Source: Thauera propionica (GTDB taxonomy: Bacteria; Pseudomonadota; Gammaproteobacteria; Burkholderiales; Rhodocyclaceae). From it: a stretch of 64,000 nt of DNA. The stretch is from positions 62,001 through 126,000 of the forward strand of contig NZ_NOIH01000008.1 of the NCBI RefSeq assembly GCF_002245655.1, written 5' to 3'. The position numbers and the translations under genes are program-made. Within the stretch, counting starts at the first letter, position 1. The number at the start of each line of letters is the position of its first letter. The notes below the pieces were generated by a model. That model did no database searches. It had not been told where the DNA came from and saw only the letters and a program-made list of their open reading frames with translations. Positions 34,578 to 44,415 of this stretch are shown here, piece by piece.

Positions 34578-35654
34578 ATGACCGATCTGTTCACCCCGCT
34601 CCAAGCCGGCGACCTCGTCCTGCCCAACCGCATTCTGATGGCGCCGCTGACCCGCTGCCGCGCCGAGGACGGCCACGTGCCCGGTGAGCTGATGGCCACC
34701 CACTACGCCCAGCGCGCCAGCGCCGGCCTGCTCATCGCCGAGGCGACGATGGCGATGGAAGGCAACTCCGCCTTCTGGCACGAGCCCGGCATCCATTCGG
34801 AGGCACAGGTCGCCGGCTGGAAGAAGGTGACCGACGCGGTGCATGCCGCCGGTGGGCGAATCGTGCTTCAGATCTGGCACGGCGGCCGCGCCTGCCATCC
34901 GCTGCTCAACGAAGGCCGCCAGCCGGTGGCGCCCAGCGCGCTCGCGATCACCGGCGACGAGGTCCATACGCCCGAGGGCAAGCAGCCTTACGTGGTGCCG
35001 CGTGAGCTGCGCGACGACGAGCTCCCAGGCATCGTCGCCGGCTTCGCACGCGCGGCCGAGAACGCGCGCGTCGCCGGCTTCGACGGCGTCGAGGTGCACG
35101 GCGCCAACGGCTACCTGCTTGACGAATTCCTGCGCGACGGCAGCAACAAGCGCAGCGGCCCCTATGGCGGCCCGCGCGAGAACCGCGCCCGCCTGCTGTT
35201 CGAGGTGCTCGAGGCGGTGTGCAAGGTGTGGGGCAGCGGCCGCGTCGGCGTGCGCCTGTCGCCGCTCAACAGCTATAACGACATGGTCGACAGTGACGCC
35301 GTGGGCCTCATCGAGTGGCTCGCCGGCTGCCTCAACGACTACCACCTCGCCTACCTGCACCTGATGCGCGGCGACTTCTTCGGCAAGCAGCACGGCGACG
35401 TGATGACGCCGGCGCGGGCGATGTTCCGTGGCGTGCTGATCGGCAACATGGGCTACAGCGCCGACGAAGCCGAGGCCGCGATCGCCGCCGGCAAGCTCGA
35501 CGCAGTCGCCTTCGGCACCGCCTTTCTCGCCAACCCCGACCTGCCCGAGCGCACTCGTCGCAAGGCCGCGCTCAACGCACCCGACCCCGCGACCTTCTAC
35601 ACACCGGGACCGCAGGGCTACACCGACTATCCGACCCTGGCTGCAGGCGCGTAA
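34578..35654 (+). CDS. nemA: Old Yellow Enzyme-type alkene reductase (NemA-like)
   Basis: A 358-residue FMN-dependent TIM-barrel reductase of the NemA/OYE family, which reduces activated alkenes, N-ethylmaleimide or nitrate esters using NADPH. Visible are the N-terminal NRILMAPLTRCRA, QIWHGGRACHP, EVHGANGYLLDEFLRDGSN with the substrate-binding residues, and GVRLSPLN. Length fits the family. It follows a 253-base gap and has CGAGGA upstream of the ATG. A strong hairpin follows its stop. Physiological substrate is unknown. Confidence 0.94.
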   Translation: MTDLFTPLQAGDLVLPNRILMAPLTRCRAEDGHVPGELMATHYAQRASAGLLIAEATMAMEGNSAFWHEPGIHSEAQVAGWKKVTDAVHAAGGRIVLQIWHGGRACHPLLNEGRQPVAPSALAITGDEVHTPEGKQPYVVPRELRDDELPGIVAGFARAAENARVAGFDGVEVHGANGYLLDEFLRDGSNKRSGPYGGPRENRARLLFEVLEAVCKVWGSGRVGVRLSPLNSYNDMVDSDAVGLIEWLAGCLNDYHLAYLHLMRGDFFGKQHGDVMTPARAMFRGVLIGNMGYSADEAEAAIAAGKLDAVAFGTAFLANPDLPERTRRKAALNAPDPATFYTPGPQGYTDYPTLAAGA

Positions 35655-35670
35655 GGCCCCGCCACACTGC

Positions 35671-35698
35671 GCCGGCATGCCGTCCGCGGCGTGCCGGC
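35671..35698. repeat. 12-bp inverted repeat (hairpin) after nemA
   Basis: Positions 35671-35682 and 35687-35698 are complementary at 11 of 12 pairs with a TCCG loop. No T-run follows. It lies just past the nemA stop and just before the histidine-kinase remnant, so it may be a transcript-end structure or a mark of a rearrangement joint. Confidence 0.5.
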
Positions 35699-35713
35699 CG
35701 CCGCGCTCGTCCC

Positions 35714-35929
35714 CAGGCGGCAGTGATCAAGGACGTCGCCATGGAGCTGGCGCCGCCCGCGCTCAAGCGCAACATCGATCTCACTTGGGAAGGCATCGGC
35801 CACGCGCTGATGATCGAGGGCAACACACCCATGCTGCGCGAGATGTTCAGTAAGCTGATCGACAACGCCATCCGCTACGGCCCGACTGCGACCGTCTGGA
35901 TTCGACTGGTTGAGCCGCCGTTCGATTGA
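35714..35929 (+). pseudogene. Remnant of a sensor histidine kinase ATP-binding domain
   Basis: About 70 codons in one frame resemble the start of a HATPase domain of a QseC/TctE-type kinase: a DVAMELAPPALKRNIDL stretch, EGNTPMLREMFSKL and the N-box LIDNAIRYGP. There is no HisKA domain before it, no plausible start codon with a ribosome site, and the frame ends soon after the N box, before any G1 or G2 ATP-binding motif. It is therefore a truncated, non-functional fragment of a once complete gene, in the sense direction of the plus strand. Confidence 0.75.
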
Positions 35930-36045
35930 CAGTTCCACGGCCGGGCCGAGTGACGGGTTGTGGTCGAGGTTGTGTAAAGAGGTGAATAGTCGGCAAGTCG
36001 GTTGAGAGTTTTCCCGACTGGCAGAAGGGTACAGGAAGCGCGAAG

Positions 36046-36630
36046 TCACACCTTCAGCGCTTCCGGCCACAGGAAATACGGCCCGAATTTCTTGCTCATC
36101 CGAAACTCGCCGCCCGCTTCTTTGCCCTTCGGGGTGATGTATGGCTTGCCTTCACGCAGTTCCAGTAGGCCGAGGGTGACTAAGCGCTCGACGAGGTCGG
36201 CTGTCTTGAGCCCAATCTTCTGGGCGAGCTTCGACGTCGTGAGCTTCCCGGTGGAATCCTCGGTAACGCTGGCCGGTCCCTCAACGGGTTCCGCTACGAC
36301 CGTGCGTGGTGCTGCCGGTGCCGCGACAACCTCAGTCTTCGTTTCGAGCACATAGACTTCCAGCAGTCGGTTCAGCACCAGATGGTCGATCTGCGCGACG
36401 CGCCCGTTGAGTTCGAGGCGGAGATCGTGGATCACGATCCGATTCTTGCTGGCGCCACTGTAGAAGTCGATGTCGTAGGCAGAGTCGCGCTCACCCTTGA
36501 TTCCGGCTCGGAGGATTTTCAGTTCCCGCTCGATTTGCAGCTTCTTCTCCGGGGGTACGCCCAGCGCAGCCATCAAGGCTTCGAGCTCGGCAAGCTGGCC
36601 TGCCTTGGAGTCCGTCTCTTTCAGGATCAT
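36046..36630 (-). CDS. Shortened NERD-domain protein
   Basis: A 194-residue protein. Residues about 25-95 match the first half of a nuclease-related NERD domain (AGIKGERDSAYDIDF, VIHDLRLEL, VAQIDHLVLNRLLEVYVLETK). Directly after the ETK strand, where full proteins continue for some 200 residues, it switches to a Pro/Ala/Val-rich linker and then a small winged-helix-like C-terminus (LTTSKLAQKIGLKTADLVERL). The missing half suggests an internal deletion or recombination, so nuclease function is doubtful. Many NERD proteins sit in defence or mobile regions. Upstream in-frame Met codons extend the frame without recognisable sequence. Confidence 0.6.
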   Translation of the reverse strand: MILKETDSKAGQLAELEALMAALGVPPEKKLQIERELKILRAGIKGERDSAYDIDFYSGASKNRIVIHDLRLELNGRVAQIDHLVLNRLLEVYVLETKTEVVAAPAAPRTVVAEPVEGPASVTEDSTGKLTTSKLAQKIGLKTADLVERLVTLGLLELREGKPYITPKGKEAGGEFRMSKKFGPYFLWPEALKV

Positions 36631-37027
36631 TCGTTGCGGTGCGCGCCAAACCCTAGGCCAAAGGCATGGATGGCACGTCATATGACGTTGGAGATGCTGA
36701 ATGTTAGCCGACCAGATCCCGACAGGTAGTGACATGTGCCTCGTATGGGTGCAATTCGGGAGGAGGGGCAGTCTCGCAGCGTCGGCCATTTGAGCGCGGG
36801 TGAGGACAGATGGGGCAGGGCTGATCGTCTGCGGTCGCCGTAGGGCTGCCGTCAGTTCGGTTGGGCGCAAGGCAAGGTCGATGGGCTGCAGGGGCGGGTT
36901 CGGCGTGTGAGAAGCCCACAGGCGCCACCAGAACGGCCCAGTTCGGCCAGCCGACCATCAGGAGGAGGGTATGGGGATGCAGTGCGCAAGAAACGGCGCA
37001 GATGTCCGCTCTGATACCCGGTGAACG
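36631..37027. other. Intergenic stretch without a recognisable gene
   Basis: Nearly 400 bases between the shortened NERD gene and the tRNA-Asn terminator. Short open frames occur on both strands but none has a ribosome site, composition or similarity that supports a gene. With the kinase remnant and shortened gene beside it, it looks like decayed sequence. Confidence 0.5.
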
Positions 37028-37053
37028 AAAAATGCCATCCGGAAGGATGGCAT
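37028..37053 (-). terminator. Intrinsic terminator of the tRNA-Asn transcript
   Basis: On the minus strand ATGCCATCC and GGATGGCAT form a perfect 9-bp stem with a 4-base loop, followed by a run of T. It lies 13 bases beyond the CCA end of the last tRNA gene. Confidence 0.85.
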
Positions 37054-37066
37054 TCTCGTTTGAAGC

Positions 37067-37142
37067 TGGCTCCCCGACCTGGGCTCGAACCAGGGACCTA
37101 CGGATTAACAGTCCGGCGCTCTACCGACTGAGCTATCGGGGA
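37067..37142 (-). tRNA. tRNA-Asn (GTT)
   Basis: A 76-base tRNA on the minus strand with encoded CCA. The 7-bp acceptor stem TCCCCGA/TCGGGGA, a D arm, anticodon loop CTGTTAA with GTT, a TTCGAGC-containing T arm and discriminator G are all present. It is identical to the second copy and lies downstream of it in the same orientation, followed by a strong terminator. Confidence 0.97.
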
Positions 37143-37206
37143 ATTACCTTTTTGCAGCGTTGGCTGCGACTCGCTGTTCCTTTGGGAAACACCAAGTTCT
37201 GAAACT

Positions 37207-37282
37207 TGGCTCCCCGACCTGGGCTCGAACCAGGGACCTACGGATTAACAGTCCGGCGCTCTACCGACTGAGCTATCGGGGA
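37207..37282 (-). tRNA. tRNA-Asn (GTT), second identical copy
   Basis: The same 76-base tRNA-Asn with encoded CCA, separated from the first copy by 64 bases that are not repeated. As the promoter-proximal copy, its 3' CCA can pair with the following spacer in a hairpin (37209-37203 with 37198-37192), which may affect 3' processing of the precursor. Confidence 0.97.
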
Positions 37283-37374
37283 ACAGAGGCGCGCATTGTA
37301 GGTAGGGTGCGCCTTTGCGTCAAGGCGGGGTGAGGATTTTTTTGTGTCCTCGCCCCGCCCGGATCAAGCGAAGA

Positions 37375-38583
37375 TCAGCCCTTGACGACCTGGGCGATCG
37401 CCTTGGCGACGTAGCCGATGTTCTTCGAGTTCAGCGCGGCCAGGCAGATGCGGCCGGTGGACACGGCGTAGATGCCGAAGTCGGACTTCAGCTTCTCGAC
37501 CTGGTCGACGGTGAGGCCGGTGTAGGAGAACATGCCGCGCTGCTTGATGACGAAGGAGAAGTCCTGCGCCACACCTTCGGCCTTGAGCTGCTCGACGAGG
37601 CTGGTGCGCATGCTGCGGATGCGGTCGCGCATGCCGGCCAGCTCGTCTTCCCACATCTGGCGCAGTTCGGGCGAGTTCAGCACTGCGGCGACGATGGCGC
37701 CACCGTGGATCGGCGGGTTGGAGTAGTTGGTGCGGATCACGCGCTTGACCTGCGACAGCACGCGGCCGGCTTCTTCCTTGCTGGCGGTGACGATCGACAG
37801 TGCGCCGACGCGTTCGCCGTAGAGCGAGAAGCTCTTGGAGAAGGAGCTGGAGACGAAGAACTGCAGGCCGCTGGCCGAGAACGCGCGCACGGCCACGGCG
37901 TCGGCGTCGATGCCGTCGGCGAAGCCCTGGTAGGCCATGTCGAGGAAGGGGACCAGACCGCGGCTGCGGCACACGGCGACCACTTCATCCCACTGGGCGT
38001 CCGACAGGTCGGCGCCGGTCGGGTTGTGGCAGCAGGCGTGCAGCACGATGATCGAGCCGGCGGGCGCGGCTTCGAGGCTGGCCTTCATGCCGGCGAAGTT
38101 CACGCCACGAGTGGCGGCGTCGTAGTAGGCGTAGTTCTGGACCGGGAAGCCGGCGGATTCGAACAGCGCGCGGTGGTTCTCCCAGCTCGGGTTGGAGATG
38201 TAGACGCTGGCGTTCGGCAGCAGGCGCTTGAGGTAATCCGCGCCGACCTTCAGCGCGCCGGTGCCGCCCAGGGCTTCGACGGTAACGACCTGGCCGCTGG
38301 TGGCCAGTGCCGAGTCCTTGCCGAACAGCAGGTTCTGCACCGCGCTGTTGTAGGCGACGGGGCCTTCGATCGGCTGGTAGCCGCGCGGCGGCATGGCTTC
38401 GAGGCGGGCCTTCTCGGCGGCACGCACGGCAGCCAGCAGCGGGATCTTGCCGTTGTCGTCGTAGTAGACGCCGACGCCGAGGTTGACCTTCTCGGCACGG
38501 GTGTCGGCGGCGAAGGCCTCGTTCAGGCCAAGGATCGGGTCACGGGGCGCCATCTCGACGGCGGCGAAGATCGAAGCGGACAT
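37375..38583 (-). CDS. tyrB: Aspartate/aromatic amino acid aminotransferase (class I)
   Basis: A 402-residue PLP-dependent aminotransferase of the AspC/TyrB group, interconverting aspartate or aromatic amino acids with their 2-oxo acids. Seen are NLGVGVYYDDNGKIP, HACCHNPTGADL near residue 190, LDMAYQGFADG with the PLP Asp-Tyr pair, SSSFSKSFSLYGERVG with the PLP Lys, and the substrate Arg region TGRICLAALN. Whether aspartate or aromatic acids are preferred cannot be decided from sequence. The start MSASIFAAVEMAPRDP gives family length; a longer frame upstream has no family match. Divergent from uvrB. Confidence 0.92.
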   Translation of the reverse strand: MSASIFAAVEMAPRDPILGLNEAFAADTRAEKVNLGVGVYYDDNGKIPLLAAVRAAEKARLEAMPPRGYQPIEGPVAYNSAVQNLLFGKDSALATSGQVVTVEALGGTGALKVGADYLKRLLPNASVYISNPSWENHRALFESAGFPVQNYAYYDAATRGVNFAGMKASLEAAPAGSIIVLHACCHNPTGADLSDAQWDEVVAVCRSRGLVPFLDMAYQGFADGIDADAVAVRAFSASGLQFFVSSSFSKSFSLYGERVGALSIVTASKEEAGRVLSQVKRVIRTNYSNPPIHGGAIVAAVLNSPELRQMWEDELAGMRDRIRSMRTSLVEQLKAEGVAQDFSFVIKQRGMFSYTGLTVDQVEKLKSDFGIYAVSTGRICLAALNSKNIGYVAKAIAQVVKG

Positions 38584-38734
38584 GAGGACTCCAGTCGTTC
38601 CAGTGGGGCAGCAATGGTCTCGTGCGGCAGGATCGGCAATGTGCCGTGCCTTGCGGCGCGATTTGGGAAATAATCGGCGTTTTCGTCCGGTGCTGCCGTG
38701 CGGCGATGCACCGGAATAGAGCGGGAATTTTAGC

Positions 38735-40831
38735 ATGACGAGTCAAGGCAATAGCGCCGGAAACGATGCGCCGCAGCAAGGTGCGCAGGGTGGGCAGGTG
38801 GTCACCTTCGAGGGCAGCCCCTTCCGCCTGCACCAGCCGTTTCCGCCTGCCGGCGACCAGCCCGAGGCGATCCGCCTGCTGTGCGAGGGCGTGGAAGATG
38901 GCCTGATGTACCAGACCCTGCTCGGCGTGACCGGCTCGGGCAAGACCTACACCATGGCCAACGTCATCGCCCGGATGGGCCGCCCGGCACTGGTGCTGGC
39001 GCCGAACAAGACGCTGGCGGCGCAGTTGTACGCCGAGTTCAAGGAGTTCCTGCCCGAGAACGCGGTCGAGTACTTCGTCAGCTACTACGACTACTATCAG
39101 CCCGAGGCCTACGTGCCCTCGCGCGACCTTTTCATCGAGAAGGACTCTTCGATCAACGAGCACATCGAGCAGATGCGGCTCTCCGCCACCAAGAGCCTGA
39201 TGGAGCGGCGCGACGTGGTCATCGTGGCCACGGTGTCGTGCATCTACGGCATCGGCGACCCGGTCGATTACCACGCGATGATCCTGCACCTGCGCGAAGG
39301 TGAGCGCATGGCGCACCGCGACCTCATCCAGCGCCTGGTGGCGATGCAGTACACCCGCGCCGACATCGACTTTCGGCGCGGCACTTTCCGCGTGCGCGGC
39401 GACGTGATCGACGTCTTTCCGGCGGAAAACGCCGAGCTCGCGGTGCGCATCGAGATGTTCGACGACGAGATCGAGCACCTGACCCTGTTCGACCCGCTCA
39501 CCGGCCACCTGAAGCACAAGCTGGCGCGTTTCACCGTGTATCCGTCCAGCCACTATGTGACGCCGCGCGCCACGGTGCTGCAGGCGATCGAGGCGATCAA
39601 GGAGGAGCTGAAGGAGCGCATCGCGCTGTTCCAGCGCGAGGGCAAGCTGGTGGAGGCGCAGCGCATCGAGCAGCGCACCCGCTTCGACCTCGAGATGTTG
39701 AACGAGATGGGTTTCTGCAAGGGCATCGAGAATTACTCGCGTCATCTGTCTGGCCGCGGGCCGGGCGAGCCGCCGCCGACCTTGATCGACTATCTGCCGC
39801 AGGACGCACTGCTGTTCATCGACGAGTCGCACGTCGCCATCGGCCAGGTGGGCGGCATGTACAAGGGCGACCGCTCGCGCAAGGAGAACCTCGTCGGTTA
39901 CGGCTTCCGCCTCCCATCCGCGCTGGACAACCGGCCGCTGAAGTTCGACGAGTTCGAGCGCCTGATGCCGCAGACCGTTTTCGTGTCGGCGACGCCGGCG
40001 AAGTACGAGGAGGAACACCAGGGGCAGGTGGTGGAGCAGGTGGTGCGCCCGACCGGCCTGATTGATCCGGTGGTCGAGGTGCGCCCGGCAATGACGCAGG
40101 TGGATGACCTGCTCACCGAGATCAAGAAGCGGCTCGAGGTGAACGAGCGCGTGCTGGTCACCGTGCTGACCAAGCGCATGGCCGAGGACCTCACCGACTA
40201 CCTCGCCGACAATGGCATCCGTGTGCGCTACCTGCACTCGGATATCGACACGGTGGAGCGGGTCGAGATCATCCGTGACCTGCGCCTGGGCGAGTTCGAC
40301 GTGCTGGTCGGGATCAACCTGCTGCGCGAGGGCTTGGACATCCCCGAAGTGTCGCTGGTGACAATCCTGGATGCGGACAAGGAGGGCTTCCTGCGCTCCG
40401 AGCGTTCGCTGATCCAGACCATCGGTCGCGCTGCGCGCCACCTGCATGGCACCGCCATCCTCTACGCCGACCGCATGACCGACTCGATGAAGGCCGCCAT
40501 CGGCGAGACCGAGCGCCGCCGGCAGAAGCAGATCGCCTTCAATGAGGCCAACGGCATCGTGCCCAAGTCGGTGACGAAACGCATCAAGGACATCATCGAC
40601 GGGGTCTATGATTCGGATGGAGCCAAGCGCGATGCCGCACGCGTGGCCGAGAAGGATGCCGATTATGCGGTGATGGACGAGAAGGCACTGGCGCGGGCGA
40701 TCAAGCGCCTGGAAAAAGAGATGCAGGAACACGCCCGCAACCTGGAGTTCGAGAAGGCCGCTGCAGCGCGCGACGAGCTGTTCAAGCTCCGCCAGCGCGC
40801 ATTTGGCGCAGACCAGCACGGCAGCGTCTGA
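38735..40831 (+). CDS. uvrB: UvrABC system protein B
   Basis: A 698-residue helicase-like subunit of nucleotide excision repair that verifies damage after UvrA and recruits UvrC. Walker A is [10 protein letters not shown] near residue 70; the Tyr-rich DNA-clamping hairpin [16 protein letters not shown] follows; helicase motifs continue to QTIGRAARH; and the C-terminal UVR coiled coil ([22 protein letters not shown]) that docks UvrC is shown in part by [19 protein letters not shown]. Length is normal apart from about 25 extra N-terminal residues. I see no obvious CTG-N10-CAG LexA site in the gap before it. Confidence 0.98.
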   Translation: MTSQGNSAGNDAPQQGAQGGQVVTFEGSPFRLHQPFPPAGDQPEAIRLLCEGVEDGLMYQTLLGVTGSGKTYTMANVIARMGRPALVLAPNKTLAAQLYAEFKEFLPENAVEYFVSYYDYYQPEAYVPSRDLFIEKDSSINEHIEQMRLSATKSLMERRDVVIVATVSCIYGIGDPVDYHAMILHLREGERMAHRDLIQRLVAMQYTRADIDFRRGTFRVRGDVIDVFPAENAELAVRIEMFDDEIEHLTLFDPLTGHLKHKLARFTVYPSSHYVTPRATVLQAIEAIKEELKERIALFQREGKLVEAQRIEQRTRFDLEMLNEMGFCKGIENYSRHLSGRGPGEPPPTLIDYLPQDALLFIDESHVAIGQVGGMYKGDRSRKENLVGYGFRLPSALDNRPLKFDEFERLMPQTVFVSATPAKYEEEHQGQVVEQVVRPTGLIDPVVEVRPAMTQVDDLLTEIKKRLEVNERVLVTVLTKRMAEDLTDYLADNGIRVRYLHSDIDTVERVEIIRDLRLGEFDVLVGINLLREGLDIPEVSLVTILDADKEGFLRSERSLIQTIGRAARHLHGTAILYADRMTDSMKAAIGETERRRQKQIAFNEANGIVPKSVTKRIKDIIDGVYDSDGAKRDAARVAEKDADYAVMDEKALARAIKRLEKEMQEHARNLEFEKAAAARDELFKLRQRAFGADQHGSV

Positions 40832-40848
40832 CGAGGAGGAGACGAAGA

Positions 40849-41319
40849 ATGACGAAGATCCTGTTCGTATGCACGGGCAACATCTGCCGCTCGCCGACGG
40901 CCGAGGCGGTGGCGCGGCATTTCATCAGCACGGGCGGGCTGGACGGGCTGATCGAGGTCGACTCGGCCGGGACGCACGGTTACCACGTGGGCGAGGCGCC
41001 CGATCCGCGCACGCGCAAGGCGGCGCAGCTGCGTGGCTACGATCTGTCGGCCTTGCGTGCGCGCAAGCTGGATCCCTTCGATTTTCAGCGCTTCGACCTG
41101 CTGCTGGCGATGGATCGCGGGCATCTGGAGACGATGCGCCGCCTGTGTCCCGAGGTCTATCGTCCGCGTCTCGGACTGTTCATGGAGTACGCGAGGGGGA
41201 GTGAGTACGATGAAGTGCCCGATCCCTACTATGGCGGGCCGCGGGGGTTCGACGTGGTGCTCGACATGTGCGAGGACGGCGTGAAGGGGTTGCTGGACAC
41301 CGTGACAGCGCGCGCCTGA
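40849..41319 (+). CDS. Low-molecular-weight protein-tyrosine phosphatase
   Basis: A 156-residue phosphatase with the P-loop FVCTGNICRSP (Cys nucleophile and Arg) at residues 5-15 and the general acid Asp in VPDPYYGG near residue 125. Bacterial members act on tyrosine kinases of capsule synthesis, other phosphoproteins or arsenate; none of those systems is adjacent. GAGGAGACGAAG lies before the ATG, and the gene starts 17 bases after uvrB, so co-transcription is likely. A terminator shared with rne follows. Confidence 0.93.
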   Translation: MTKILFVCTGNICRSPTAEAVARHFISTGGLDGLIEVDSAGTHGYHVGEAPDPRTRKAAQLRGYDLSALRARKLDPFDFQRFDLLLAMDRGHLETMRRLCPEVYRPRLGLFMEYARGSEYDEVPDPYYGGPRGFDVVLDMCEDGVKGLLDTVTARA

Positions 41320-41365
41320 GCGCAAGTGCCGCCGTGGGTGCCTGGCTCGTCGGGCACCGAGAATG

Positions 41366-41397
41366 AAAAAAGGCCATCCTTGCGGATGGCCTTTGTG
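41366..41397. terminator. Bidirectional terminator between the phosphatase gene and rne
   Basis: GGCCATCC (41372-41379) and GGATGGCC (41384-41391), extended by A-T pairs, form a stem with a 4-base loop. A six-base A run on the left gives a strong T tail for the minus-strand rne; the right side has TTTGTGTTT for the plus-strand phosphatase gene. Confidence 0.85.
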
Positions 41398-41418
41398 TTT
41401 CGGCAGTGCGATTGACGC

Positions 41419-44415
41419 TTACTTGTTCGTCTCGACCTGCTGCAGGGGCTCTTCGACGACCACAGGCGCCGGGCGTGGCTTGCGGCCCAGGCGCACGGCC
41501 TGCTCCGGTGCGCCCGTGCCGAAATCGGCGCGCTTGGAAGGATCGGTCTCGATCATGATCAGACCGCTTTCCGTCGGCGTCGACGGCAGCTCGATCGGTG
41601 CGCTCGGCGCCAGCGCGGGCTTGGCTTCCGCCACGCTCGCTGCGGCTGCAGGAGCCGCTTCGGTCGTTTGCGCTGCAACTGCACGCTCGATCAGCGAAGG
41701 CGCTTCGGCCGGGGCGGCCGGCTCGGTCTCGACGCTCGGCGCTTCGATTGCCGCCGGGGCTTCCGCCGGGGTCTCGGTCGGGACGAATTCGGGCTCGAGC
41801 TTCACAGGCGCGGGTGCTTCCTCAGCCGCCTCTTCCGCAGCAGCCTCGACGGTGACAGCTTCGGCAACCGGCAGCGGCATCGGCGCAGCCTCTTCGGCCA
41901 CGAGGACAGGCTCGAGCTTGGCGGGTTCGGTAGCGGCTTCCGTCGCGGCGGGTTCCTCGGCTGTTTCAACCGGCGTAGCTTCGGCCGTGGCGGCCTGGAA
42001 GGGCGCCGCAGCGGGCGCTTCGACGGCCACCTGCTCGCCGGCCGGAGCAGGCGTCTCGACCGGTTCGGCCGCGACAGCGGGCGCCTCGACCTTAGCGGGT
42101 GCCGCTTCAACGGCAGCAGCTTCACCCTCGGTTGCCAGGTCCGCTGCTTCGCCCGTCACGGTCTCATCCGCTCCGGCAATGGCGGCTGCGCCCTGGGCCT
42201 CGCCGGAGCGACGACCGCGACCACGGCCACGGCGGCGACGCTTTTCGCTGGGGGTGCCGTCCTCGCCAACCGTCGGTTCGACGACGAGCCCTTCGGTAGC
42301 ATCGGCTGCGACCGCCGGCACGGCGGCCTTCAGCAGGGCCTCGCTGGCCTCGGGCGCGACGGTTTCGCCGGCGCGTTCGGTGTCCTCGGTGCGCTGGCTG
42401 CGCTGGCCGCGACCGCGACGGCCTTCGCCGCGTTCCTGGCGCTCACCACGTTCCTGGCGGTCGCCGCGCTCGGCCTTTTCGGCCTGTGCCGCGCGCTGCG
42501 GCTTCTCGCCACCCTCGGTGCGTTCCTGGCGTTCGCCGCGCTGGCCACGTCCGCCCTGGGTCTCGCCATCGCGTTCGCCACGGCGGCCACGATTGCCATT
42601 GCCACGACGGCCTTCGCCGTTGCGCTCGTTGCGACCGCGGCCTTCACGCTTCGGTGCGGCCTCGACCACCGGCTCGGCGACCGGCTCGGCAGCCTGCGGC
42701 TTGCCGCCGGTAAACCACCCCATGATGCGCGCGAGCAGGCCTTTCTGCGCCGGAGCGGCGGGCACTTCCGCCGCAGCCGGGATCGCAGCGGCGGCCATTG
42801 GTGCCGGCTGCGCAGGTTCGATGCCCTTGACGGCCGCTTCCTGGCGGGCGGGGCGCTCGTTGGCCTTGGTCGGCAGGCGCTGCTCTTCCTCGGCGGGCTT
42901 CTGCACCATCTGGTAGCTGGCCAGCGCGATGTCCTCGGCGTTCAGCTGGTCGTGGCGCAGGCGGATGATCTCGTGCGCCGGCGTTTCCAGATGACGATTC
43001 GGCACGATGATCAGCTGCACCTTGTGACGCATCTCGATGCGGGCGATGTCGACGCGTTTCTCGTTGAGCAGGAAGGTGGCGACGTCGACCGGCACCTGCA
43101 GGTGCACCGCGCCGGTGTTTTCCTTCATCGCCTCCTCTTCGAGGATGCGCACGATGTGCAGCGCGGACGACTCCGTGCTGCGGATGTGGCCGGTGCCGTT
43201 GCAGCGCGGGCAGGTGATGTAGCTGGTTTCGGCCAGAGCCGGACGCAGGCGCTGGCGCGACAGCTCGAGCAGGCCGAAGCGACTGATCTTGCCGGTCTGC
43301 ACGCGGGCGCGGTCGTGGCGCAGCGCGTCGCGCAAGCGGTTCTCGACCTCGCGCTGGTTCTTCTGCGACTCCATGTCGATGAAGTCGATGACGATCAGGC
43401 CACCCAGGTCACGCAGGCGCAGCTGGCGGGCGATCTCGTCGGCCGCCTCGCAGTTGGTGCGGAAGGCGGTTTCCTCGATGTCCGAGCCCTTGGTGGCACG
43501 GCCGGAGTTCACGTCGATCGACACCAGCGCTTCGGTGTGGTCGATGACGACGGCGCCGCCCGAGGGCAGGCCGACCTGGCGCGAGTAGGCGGACTCGATC
43601 TGGTGTTCGATCTGGAAGCGTGAGAACAGCGGCACGTCGTCGCTGTAGCGCTTCACGCGGTTGACGTTGCCCGGCATGACGTGGGCCATGAACTGGCGCG
43701 CCTGCTCATAGACGTCATCGGTGTCGATGAGGATCTCGCCGATGTCGGGCTGGAAGTAGTCGCGGATCGCGCGGATCACGAGGCTACCTTCCTGGTAGAT
43801 CAGGAATGCGCCGGTCTGGCCCTGAGCTGCGCCTTCGATGGCGCGCCACAGCTGCATCAGGTAGTTGAGGTCCCACTCCAGCTCTTCGGCGTTGCGGCCA
43901 ATGGCGGCGGTGCGGGCGATCAGGCTCATGCCCTGCGGCACGTCGAGCTGATCCATGACCTCGCGCAGTTCCGCACGCTCGTCACCCTCGACGCGGCGCG
44001 AAACACCGCCGCCGCGCGGGTTGTTGGGCATCAGCACCAGATAGCGGCCGGCCAGCGAGATGTAGGTGGTGAGCGCCGCGCCCTTGTTGCCGCGCTCGTC
44101 CTTCTCGACCTGGACGATCAGCTCCTGGCCTTCCTTCAGGGCTTCCTTGATGGAGGCCTTGCCGGCGTCAACGCCAGGCTGGAAGTAGGAGCGGGAGATT
44201 TCCTTGAACGGCAGGAAGCCATGGCGCTCGGCGCCATAGTCGACGAACGCCGCTTCGAGGCTGGGCTCGATGCGGGTGATGACCGCCTTGTAGATGTTGC
44301 TCTTTCGTTCTTCTTTTGCGGCCGATTCGATATCGAGGTCGATCAGTTTCTGACCATCCACGATCGCGACGCGCAGTTCTTCGGCCTGCGTCGCATTGAA
44401 AAGCATGCGCTTCAT
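41419..44415 (-). CDS. rne: Ribonuclease E
   Basis: A 998-residue endoribonuclease that leads mRNA decay and processes rRNA and tRNA. The N-terminal catalytic half (to about residue 520) has the S1 domain after [18 protein letters not shown], a DNase I-like subdomain with the metal Asp in [15 protein letters not shown], and the zinc-link CPRCNGTGH. The C-terminal half is low-complexity: an Arg/Gly/Glu-rich RNA-binding stretch at about 600-700, then long Ala/Glu/Pro/Val repeats to an end with conserved [12 protein letters not shown]. Such tails scaffold the RNA degradosome. It is divergent from rluC, as in many proteobacteria, with a long leader that may allow self-regulation. Confidence 0.96.
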   Translation of the reverse strand: MKRMLFNATQAEELRVAIVDGQKLIDLDIESAAKEERKSNIYKAVITRIEPSLEAAFVDYGAERHGFLPFKEISRSYFQPGVDAGKASIKEALKEGQELIVQVEKDERGNKGAALTTYISLAGRYLVLMPNNPRGGGVSRRVEGDERAELREVMDQLDVPQGMSLIARTAAIGRNAEELEWDLNYLMQLWRAIEGAAQGQTGAFLIYQEGSLVIRAIRDYFQPDIGEILIDTDDVYEQARQFMAHVMPGNVNRVKRYSDDVPLFSRFQIEHQIESAYSRQVGLPSGGAVVIDHTEALVSIDVNSGRATKGSDIEETAFRTNCEAADEIARQLRLRDLGGLIVIDFIDMESQKNQREVENRLRDALRHDRARVQTGKISRFGLLELSRQRLRPALAETSYITCPRCNGTGHIRSTESSALHIVRILEEEAMKENTGAVHLQVPVDVATFLLNEKRVDIARIEMRHKVQLIIVPNRHLETPAHEIIRLRHDQLNAEDIALASYQMVQKPAEEEQRLPTKANERPARQEAAVKGIEPAQPAPMAAAAIPAAAEVPAAPAQKGLLARIMGWFTGGKPQAAEPVAEPVVEAAPKREGRGRNERNGEGRRGNGNRGRRGERDGETQGGRGQRGERQERTEGGEKPQRAAQAEKAERGDRQERGERQERGEGRRGRGQRSQRTEDTERAGETVAPEASEALLKAAVPAVAADATEGLVVEPTVGEDGTPSEKRRRRGRGRGRRSGEAQGAAAIAGADETVTGEAADLATEGEAAAVEAAPAKVEAPAVAAEPVETPAPAGEQVAVEAPAAAPFQAATAEATPVETAEEPAATEAATEPAKLEPVLVAEEAAPMPLPVAEAVTVEAAAEEAAEEAPAPVKLEPEFVPTETPAEAPAAIEAPSVETEPAAPAEAPSLIERAVAAQTTEAAPAAAASVAEAKPALAPSAPIELPSTPTESGLIMIETDPSKRADFGTGAPEQAVRLGRKPRPAPVVVEEPLQQVETNK

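Noticed and set aside
37067-37282. The two tRNA-Asn copies as attL/attR of an integrated element
   Set aside because: They are complete, in the same direction and only 64 bases apart, with no integrase nearby; a simple tandem duplication explains them.
38584-38734. A LexA-type SOS box before uvrB
   Set aside because: No CTG-N10-CAG with acceptable flanks was found in the tyrB-uvrB gap.
38540-40819. A 759-codon open frame on the minus strand opposite uvrB
   Set aside because: uvrB is unequivocal on the plus strand; absence of stops is due to high GC, and the translated product resembles no protein.
41668-43623. A long open frame of about 650 codons opposite the rne 3' half
   Set aside because: It mirrors the low-complexity Ala/Glu/Pro coding of rne at high GC; its composition is frame-shadow-like and it has no ribosome site or recognisable domain.
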